A DNA stretch of 64,000 nt from Brachionus rotundiformis (taxonomy: Eukaryota; Rotifera; Eurotatoria; Ploima; Brachionidae), in contig JAESIW010000138.1 in assembly GCA_016802295.1 (NCBI GenBank), positions 1,960,897 through 2,024,896 on the forward strand. Direction: 5' to 3'. The position numbers were made by a program, and so were the translations under genes. The notes beneath the pieces were generated by a model. That model did not search any database and was not told the origin of the DNA. It was given only the letters and a program-made list of their open reading frames with translations. Of the stretch, positions 58,062-64,000 are shown in pieces; position 1 is the stretch's first letter, and every line of letters begins with the position of its first letter.

Positions 58062-59954
58062 TTAGTTAGTAGCATTAGGTTGGTTATTTTTGGAACTATT
58101 TGAATGATTGTAAAGACCTTGAGCCATGAGTTGCAGTGCCAGTCCATTTTTGACCCCGCTGGACTTTTTAATCTTAGCTCTCTTGTTCTGAAACCATATT
58201 TTGATCTGTGACTCGTTCAAATTGAGCTCGTTTGCCAAATACTGTCTCTTCTCACCAGTTAAATATTTACACTTTTCAAATTCATGTTTCAAGCGTTGCA
58301 GCTGAGAACTGGTAAAGGCGGTTCTCGGACGCTTAGAGTGAGAAGCGTTTGAATCGTTGTCGTCAATGTCGTCCATTTCATCGTCGCTATCAGCCTCGCA
58401 GTTCTCATTCTCTTTGAGCTTGTGAGCATTGACCACGCTCATAAATATATTTGACTGCGACGGCGAGGCCAGCGAGAAGGACGAATTGGACGACGATGAC
58501 GACTGGCACGCCGGCTCTTTCCTGCCACCACTGCCACTATTGTTGCCATTGCTGTTGTTGCTGTTGTTTGATTTAGCATGCGATTTGGGCTTCTTTTTTC
58601 TATGCCTGGGACCTTAGAAACAAATGACAGGTAAGCTCAGGAAAAAGCGAATCTTTTGATAGTCAATTTCAAGCATATCAACGATCTCTTTGGAGAGCAA
58701 GCTAGTTAGTTAATTAAACCTATTTGTTTAGTCGATAGCTTATAATTAAAATTCAAATAATTAAAGAGAAATAGATAAGATAAATGAAAGAGCAAGCGAT
58801 TGTTTGTTTTAGTGTGTCAGTGACAGCTCGTTTGCCGAGCTAAATTAATTAAACCATGAGTCTATAATCGAGGTGTCTTGTGCATCCGAATTCTGTGCTT
58901 CAGTTAATTTATTGATTAGAGCAATGCAAGCATTATTAGTTTATTTTTTATCTCTTAATCTCTCTTAAGACCGATACAGTTCTTATCATCTAGCAACACA
59001 AGCTCGCAATAAATTAAACTCTCATAGCTTACAATATGTTATCTATCCACATTAATGAGAGTTTAATTACAGTTAACTATTATCACCCGTAACAAAATAC
59101 TTAATTGCTTTTTATATTAAAAATAATTATCTATTCTAGTAATCAAATTTCATGCCTTATTACAACAACCTCGATTATCCTAATCATCCAGGAGAAAAAT
59201 AGGGGGGAAAAAACATGCTTGAATTAATGTGATAGGGCATACCTGCACTAGGACGGTCCGAGTACCGTGTACAGTAGACCCAGGCCGGAAACTGAGCTGG
59301 CACAGAGGAGTCGACTTTTTTCTCTACTCGAGATGAATCCATGTTTGCAACTTCTTCTTCTAATTTCTTGACATTGTCCGATTTTTTGTCTGATTTTTTT
59401 GCTGATTGTGCGCTGACTATTTCGCCAGGAGTCAATGGCTCTTCGAGTTGACTCTTGGCCAATTTTTCCAACGAGGACAAAATGCTCGCACTGCCGTTCA
59501 CAGGCTCTTTTTTCTCTTCTCTGACAGACTGGGAGTTGATTGAGACCAGGCGGCATATGTCGAACGTTTTCTGCAATTGTTGCTGATAGTTTTGGATAAA
59601 CTGCTCGACAAGATTGGTCTGGGTGTTGGCTTGGGGCTTGGGCGAGTCGAGACCGAGAATGTCAGAGATGAAAAACGAGGGCTTTTTGGACGCCTTGTCC
59701 GATTTTTCCTCGTCAGAGCACTGCTCATTGCCAACATCGATCTCTTCGTCGTTGGCCTCCTTTCTGTCCTCTTCTTCCTCCGAGTCTATGTCCGAATAGC
59801 CCTGCTCGCCTTTGAACTTCTTGTTCTTGGGCTCGTCGAACTCCTCGCTCCGCTTGAACATCAACGAACTTGACATGAGATTGGTGTAGTTGGCGGCCGC
59901 GGCCAGCGCTGCCAACGCCTGATACTTGTACAATTGATCTTCCAACTTAATCAT
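58062..59954 (-). CDS. en: Engrailed homeodomain transcription factor
   Basis: Segment-polarity/neural patterning repressor. Exon 1 (59954-59243) and exon 2 (58612-58062) flank a 630-nt intron; 420 residues. All five engrailed homology regions are recognisable: EH1 FFISDILGL (94-102, Groucho-binding); EH2 FPAWVYCTRYSDRPSAG (about 222-238); EH3 beginning GPRHRKKKPKS, split from EH2 by the intron after codon SA; EH4, the homeodomain (about 330-389), with SKRPRTAFTSSQL and IKIWFQNKRAKIKK; and EH5 GVKNGLALQLMAQGLYNHS. The intron joins A and GPR in phase 1. A Ser/Asn-rich linker and an acidic stretch (DSDDEMDDIDDND) precede the homeodomain. The start MIKLEDQLYKYQAL lies just after a probable splice acceptor (TTTGCTTTAG), so a non-coding upstream exon is likely. 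Confidence 0.96.
58613..59242 (-). promoter_or_regulatory. Engrailed intron with candidate regulatory motifs
   Basis: The single coding intron holds several TAATTA/TTAATTAA homeodomain-type sites. It also has an 11-bp palindrome TGTCAGTGACA (58815-58825 region; TGTCA is a Meis/TGIF-type core), directly followed by the inverted pair AGCTCG/CGAGCT (58825-58841). Motifs are seen; function is inference. Confidence 0.3.
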
Positions 59955-62418
59955 TGTTCTAAAGCAAACAAATGAAAAAAATACTTTTTCTTATAAATTT
60001 TTACAAACAATATAAGAAAAATATGTTCATATAAAAAAAAAAAGTAAATATAAAGAATTTATTATCTTATTGGTTGTTTATAGTGAATTATTTTGATTAG
60101 TTGGAAAATAAGAAAATGAATTTAATAAATGCATCATTTGAGCCAATTATAATTTTCCAATTTTAATTAATTTCAAATGAAATATGAAAAAAAAAGTGAT
60201 AACTGAAAATTTAATTTATCTATTTTTTTTTTCTTCAAATTAGAGAAAGTTAATTAAAATTTTTCCCAAAAAAACAAACGATTTTTGACACATAATAAAC
60301 TATTTTCGGCTTAAAGTGTCATTTTCATGATCTATCTCTTGTTTGTTTGCCCGTGTGTTCAAATGCATTCGCATAAAAAATCAAAATAAGTTGCATTTTA
60401 AAAAACAAATAAAACCTTAATTAATTAATTAATTAACTTTTTTTCCTAGTATAAAATGCAAATTGAGCCTGTTTGTATATTTTTGCTTAATTGGATTTTT
60501 TTATAGTCTCAGCTGAATAAGACAAATTTTGACACAGGGCACGTTAAGGAATTTCAATATGCAACATTGGGTACATGTGTTTCTAAAAAGTTAAATAATT
60601 TTCTGCAGCTACGCATTCGATAAAATGCAACAATCGACAGAAGTCTAGCTCGGAAGTTTCAAACCGATTACGTCATCGGCGTATACGGTGAATGTGCTTG
60701 TTCTGAGATTAAATGATTTTTTATTATTTAATTCAATAAAATTTTAAAACCAATTTTTTTATTTAATCTAATTGATTAATTTTATTTTTAAATTATTGAG
60801 AAAAGTTATTAATTTGGCTGAGTTCAATTATCAGAGGGGCTAAGAGTGATTTGGAATTTTGTGGGTCTCCTGGAATTAAGCGACAGATAGCAAGTGGCAA
60901 ATGAGCCGAGCAGGTCAAACACGCAATCAATCAATCAATCACACTAAATACTGAATAGAGAAAATCTTTATCATATCTAAAACTAATTTGTCTAAGTTTT
61001 TTTTTCACTAAAAGGTATAAAATTAATTAAAATCCTTTGTGAAGAGTTAAAATAAACAAAACATGTTTTTTTGATACTTGAGTAAATCTTTAAATTTGAT
61101 CAGTAGCCATTACAAATTAGATCTTAAACTCATTTTTATTTAGAATATAGTTTAGTCAAAATTATTTATCTTTTTGCTTGCCGCGCTGATTAGATTATGA
61201 GAAATCTAATTAAATATAAGTTCGGCAAATAAGTGAAGGATATTTGTGGACTGTGTGGATAGATGGGACAAAAAGCTGCTGGTCTAAAAAGGGACTGTAC
61301 TTACTCTGAGCTTTGGTCTTGATTGACACAGGCCTGGGCAAAATTAAGACAATCAAATTTGATAGTAATTTTTCGCTTTTGTTATTATAATATCAATTTT
61401 GAAATAAAAATAAAATACGTCTATTTAATATCAATAAAATTAAACAGGTATGTTTTGTTTTATTAATGAAAGATAGATAGTTTTAAAAAAATCAATTTTA
61501 TCTTTTGCTCACAATTAAATTACACCTAATTTAATTAATTGAAAAATATTTGAAATTTTTTAAAGGCATTAAATTGTTTGGTTAATTTACAAATTTTTAT
61601 CTCTGATTTTTTAATTTAAATTTTAAATTAAAAGCTAAAGCCTCAAAAAATTTAATTTGTTTGATTTTGACAAAAATTTTACGCTCGTTTAAATTCTTAA
61701 TTTTCCAACAATCATAAAAAAATTTGTTTATAATAAATAATTAGACAATCAGATGGTTTAACACATGGTTAAATAAACTGATATGCTGGTGGTGCTTGGC
61801 TTTTGGGCAATTAAACTGATCAATAAATTCAAGTCAGTCTCAAAACATTTTTAATTAAAGGACTATATTAATCAGTTATACTTTTAAAATATTTAAAAAA
61901 CTTTCTTTTTATATTCAATCAAAGTTTTTTCTAAATCATTAAGTCAAATTAAAGTAATTTCAATGACTTAGAATTAAAAAAAATTAAGTCACTAAAGAAA
62001 TATCTCTAGATCAAAAAGATTTGTTATTAATTTAATATATTTGCTATTTGAACAAAATATTCAAACAGAAAAAATCTTAAAAAAATAAAAATTTTATTAG
62101 GAAACAATTAATAAAACATATAAATTGGCAAATTTTATTACTCTAAACAAACAAAAACATTTCTAGTTCAAAATTACAAATAAATTATCAAATATAAATT
62201 GAAATAGGAGTTATTTAATCAAATTATTTGCATGCTATAATTAACGTACTTCTTTAGATATTTAAGCCTTTCTCTTATTTATAATGAAACTACCAACATA
62301 AAATAATGAAAGTTACTCTTTAAAAATGAAGTTATCTTATTTCACTTAAAATATAAATAAAAAATGTATTTTGAATGAAAATGAAGGAAAAAATGAAAAG
62401 TACAATTGAATGATTTAT
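59955..62418. other. Upstream region of engrailed, probably 5' UTR intron and enhancers
   Basis: 2.46 kb without coding ORFs. AT-rich background is interrupted by GC-richer islands at about 60530-60710 (with ATTACGTCATCGG, a CREB/ATF-like core), 60840-60950 (with four CAAT units: CAATCAATCAATCAATC) and 61175-61345. Such islands next to a developmental gene are candidate cis-regulatory elements. A candidate non-coding first exon is listed separately. Confidence 0.4.
61305..61345 (-). other. en: Candidate 5' untranslated exon of engrailed
   Basis: On the minus strand the sequence reads ...CAAAGCTCAGA followed by GTAAGTAC, a near-consensus donor at 61304-61297. The engrailed ATG lies 4 bases after a good acceptor (TTTGCTTTAG, intron side 59959). 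Joining them would give a 1.35-kb intron in the 5' UTR. The left edge of the exon is unknown; the end given at 61345 is nominal. Confidence 0.35.
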
Positions 62419-63004
62419 TTAGGGTTTATTGTTTGACCCTTTTGGTTTACCAGCACGACGTTTTTGTGTTGACGCTTGAGTTTGTGCTTGTGTTGCTGCT
62501 TGAGAAGATGTGCATGTTGCTGAATCTAAGCTTGTGTTTGTGGAGCAGAACCTTTTTGTTGGTTGAGCTATCTGCACTTCATCGTCATCTTCGCTTTCTT
62601 CAACGCGTCTTTTTTGAGTTGAAGTTGGTTGAAATTCTAAAGCTTTCTTGGCCTTCATCGGTCTTCCTCTCGATCTTTTCTGGCCAATTGGTATGGTTGT
62701 AATTTTGTTCATTGCAGTGATACCAATATGTTTGCAAATGTGCTTCTTGAAAATTGTGGACCTCTACATTTTACTAATTTGTAACGATACAACTTTTAAC
62801 AACCTGATTCAGTGTCATAATCTTTTATGGCTGACCATATTCTTTGTTCCTTAATCCACTCAATAGCAATTGCTTTTGTTTAAAACTTTGATCGAATACC
62901 CATCTTTTGGCTTTTCGTTTTTTTGAACCAACAGCGGGTTCAACTTCTCTATTTATTGAAGAGGATTAGTAATCAAGTTGCTCAAATGTCTCACTTAAGT
63001 CCAT
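62419..63004 (-). pseudogene. Internally deleted MULE (Mutator-like) transposase remnant
   Basis: The N-terminal part reads KKRKAKRWVFDQSF, then after a frameshift AIEWIKEQRIWSAIKDYDTE followed by a stop, then YKLVKCRGPQ. This is directly joined to HICKHIGITAM and QKRSRGRPMKAKKALEFQ. The first block resembles the FLYWCH/WRKY-like N-terminal zinc-binding region of MULE-type transposases. CKHI(I)G plus an (R)GRP..AKKAL hook resembles their SWIM-finger C-terminus. The catalytic centre is missing, so this is a deletion derivative with at least one frameshift and several stops. The intact 97-codon C-terminal frame (62712-62419) could give an AT-hook-like peptide, but expression is doubtful. Confidence 0.65.
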
Positions 63005-63232
63005 TATTTTTTTTTCTGAAACAATTTCGATTAACGATCCATTTAAATACTGGATTTATTTTCAAGAATGCAAATCATTAAAATTAGTAGTAAAATTAAA
63101 ACTATTAAGAGGACAACTCATTATTATTAGTATTAATTTAATTATTTTAACATATCATCGCATTAGTATAAGACAGAAAATTAGATAGTTATTTATTTAG
63201 GAAATCATTTATTAACTTAACAATACAAATCA
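63005..63232. other. Short AT-rich spacer between MULE relic and MITE
   Basis: No ORF; possibly part of the decayed MULE element. No long terminal inverted repeat was found by eye. Confidence 0.35.
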
Positions 63233-63407
63233 ATAAGTATAGCAAAGTAAAATTTTTGATCAAATTTCAGGCGCTCAGTCTTGCTCAAACATTTTTAGAT
63301 GCGCAATTAAATTTCATTGCATTTTTAGAAATTACAATCCTTTTTTTCAAAAGTTTGAAAATAAAGCTTTTGAAATTTGATCAAAAATTTTACTTTGCTA
63401 TAAGTAT
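63233..63407. mobile_element. MITE, 159 bp, with perfect 29-bp TIRs and 8-bp TSD
   Basis: Element 63241-63399. The first 29 bases (AGCAAAGTAAAATTTTTGAT, then 9 more) are the exact reverse complement of the last 29 (63371-63399). Directly outside are identical 8-bp copies of ATAAGTAT (63233-63240 and 63400-63407), the target-site duplication. An 8-bp TSD is the hallmark of hAT-superfamily elements, though the AGCAAAG terminus is not the classical CAGGG. The interior has no coding capacity. The intact TIRs and TSD point to a recent insertion. Confidence 0.9.
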
Positions 63408-63733
63408 GGAGTTTTTTAAATTATATTTAAGAGAGCAATTCAATATATATTGGTGTGCATTTAACTATATCTCATTTTGAAATAATTTAAAAACGGTAAT
63501 AGATAAAAAACATCAAAACAAAAAATCAGAAACACTAAAACTATCTAAACTAAACTCAAGGAATATTAATTTAAAATTGAATTTAAAGAGTGAATGGTCA
63601 AAAAAAATTTTATTTAAATTTTTAAATAAACTAAAAAAAAACTAAATAAAGCTAATTCTAATAATTAAAGGAAAACGATAAGAAAATTAAATAACTAGGA
63701 AAAAGATAAATTCAGTTTTCCTAAATTGTTGCT
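63408..63733. other. AT-rich spacer
   Basis: 3' flank of the gene ending at 63734. Nothing else recognised. Confidence 0.45.
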
Positions 63734-63963
63734 TTACAATTCAATTTTGGCAGAGGTGTCACTCAAAGCAATGGTCATAAAAGCATCACCATTTGGAGTG
63801 ATAGCATGTCCAGTACCGAATGAATCATATTTTTTCCATGTTTCAAAGGCTACTTTGTTTCTGCTGTTCTTGCTGCAAATGTATCTTTCGTTGTCAATGA
63901 GTCTGGCAATTCTGTGCTGCAAATTAGAAAAATTGTCAAAGCATGTCACTTGTCCAAAGTCAT
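63734..63963 (-). CDS. Last exon of an unidentified protein (gene continues beyond the window)
   Basis: Terminal exon bounded by an acceptor (TTTTTCTAG on the minus strand) and a TAA stop. It encodes about 76 residues: DDFGQVTCFDNFSNLQHRIA, then LIDNERYICSKNSRNKVAFE, a segment with GHAITPNGDAFM, and the end IALSDTSAKIEL. Two cysteines and no membrane helix or known motif. The frame is open across the whole exon and base composition is coding-like (GC above the flanks), so it is probably real. Family not recognised. Confidence 0.6.
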
Positions 63964-64000
63964 CTAGAAAAATAAATTTAGAATAAAAAATATGCGAATG

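Noticed and set aside
59248..59873. Other-frame ORFs over engrailed exon 1 on both strands
   Set aside because: Shadows of the engrailed coding exon, which has EH1 and EH2 in frame and a matching splice to the homeodomain exon.
62406..62702. Plus-strand 98-codon frame opposite the MULE remnant
   Set aside because: Antisense to the frame carrying CKHIG and GRP-hook motifs; translation shows only Leu/Val-rich shadow composition.
63256..63480. Plus-strand ORF across the right half of the MITE
   Set aside because: It runs through the MITE interior, right TIR and target duplication into AT-rich flank, so it cannot be an evolved gene.

Overview
This is an AT-rich nuclear genome window from a small invertebrate animal. 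The evidence is a giant titin/twitchin-like muscle gene, an engrailed homeobox gene, short GT-AG introns (many 50-70 nt), compact gene spacing, and relics of LINE and MULE transposons. The phylum cannot be fixed from sequence alone. A rotifer or another small lophotrochozoan would fit, but that is inference.

Layout. 1-28048 (+): the 3' part of a giant sarcomeric gene. It has a PEVK-like repeat, about 62 Ig domains, then a mixed Fn3/Ig region ending in a long Fn3 array, and it stops without a kinase domain. A 640-bp N gap (19632-20271) is flanked by two near-identical 564-bp copies, which is probably an assembly artefact. 28049-32259: a dispersed repeat, a dead LINE reverse-transcriptase fragment, then two ribosome-biogenesis genes, EMG1/NEP1 and NOP58. 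32976-33664 (-): a small Thr/Cys-rich type II membrane protein. 35362-36236 (+): TRAP-alpha (SSR1). 36903-37563 and 56601-57259: two nearly identical copies of a GC-rich repeat. 39648-38995 (-): a four-EF-hand calmodulin-like protein. 41302-40773 (-): ARPC5.

The most unusual part is 42-53 kb. Two paralogous type II membrane receptors (Cys-rich EB-like stalk plus C-type-lectin-like head) lie in opposite orientation at 44078-42170 (-) and 47958-49860 (+). Their membrane/stalk segment, including an intron, is almost identical over about 680 bp, while the heads have diverged. Two MAPKAPK2/3-type kinases sit among them: one with five exons (45318-47299 +) and one intronless (52822-51593 -). A decayed third kinase fragment lies at 50056-50262, next to TOM22 (50999-51405 +).

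53916-63963: UBE2C (-), an SS18-like SWI/SNF subunit (-), repeat copy 2, a complete two-coding-exon engrailed gene (59954-58062 -) with EH1-EH5, a long upstream non-coding region, a decayed MULE transposase (63004-62419 -), a 159-bp MITE with perfect 29-bp terminal inverted repeats and an 8-bp target duplication (63241-63399), and the last exon of an unidentified gene (-).

Most genes are unrelated housekeeping loci. The clear functional groupings are EMG1/NOP58 (ribosome biogenesis) and the duplicated receptor/kinase cluster. All exon joins were inferred by eye from splice signals and reading-frame continuity.
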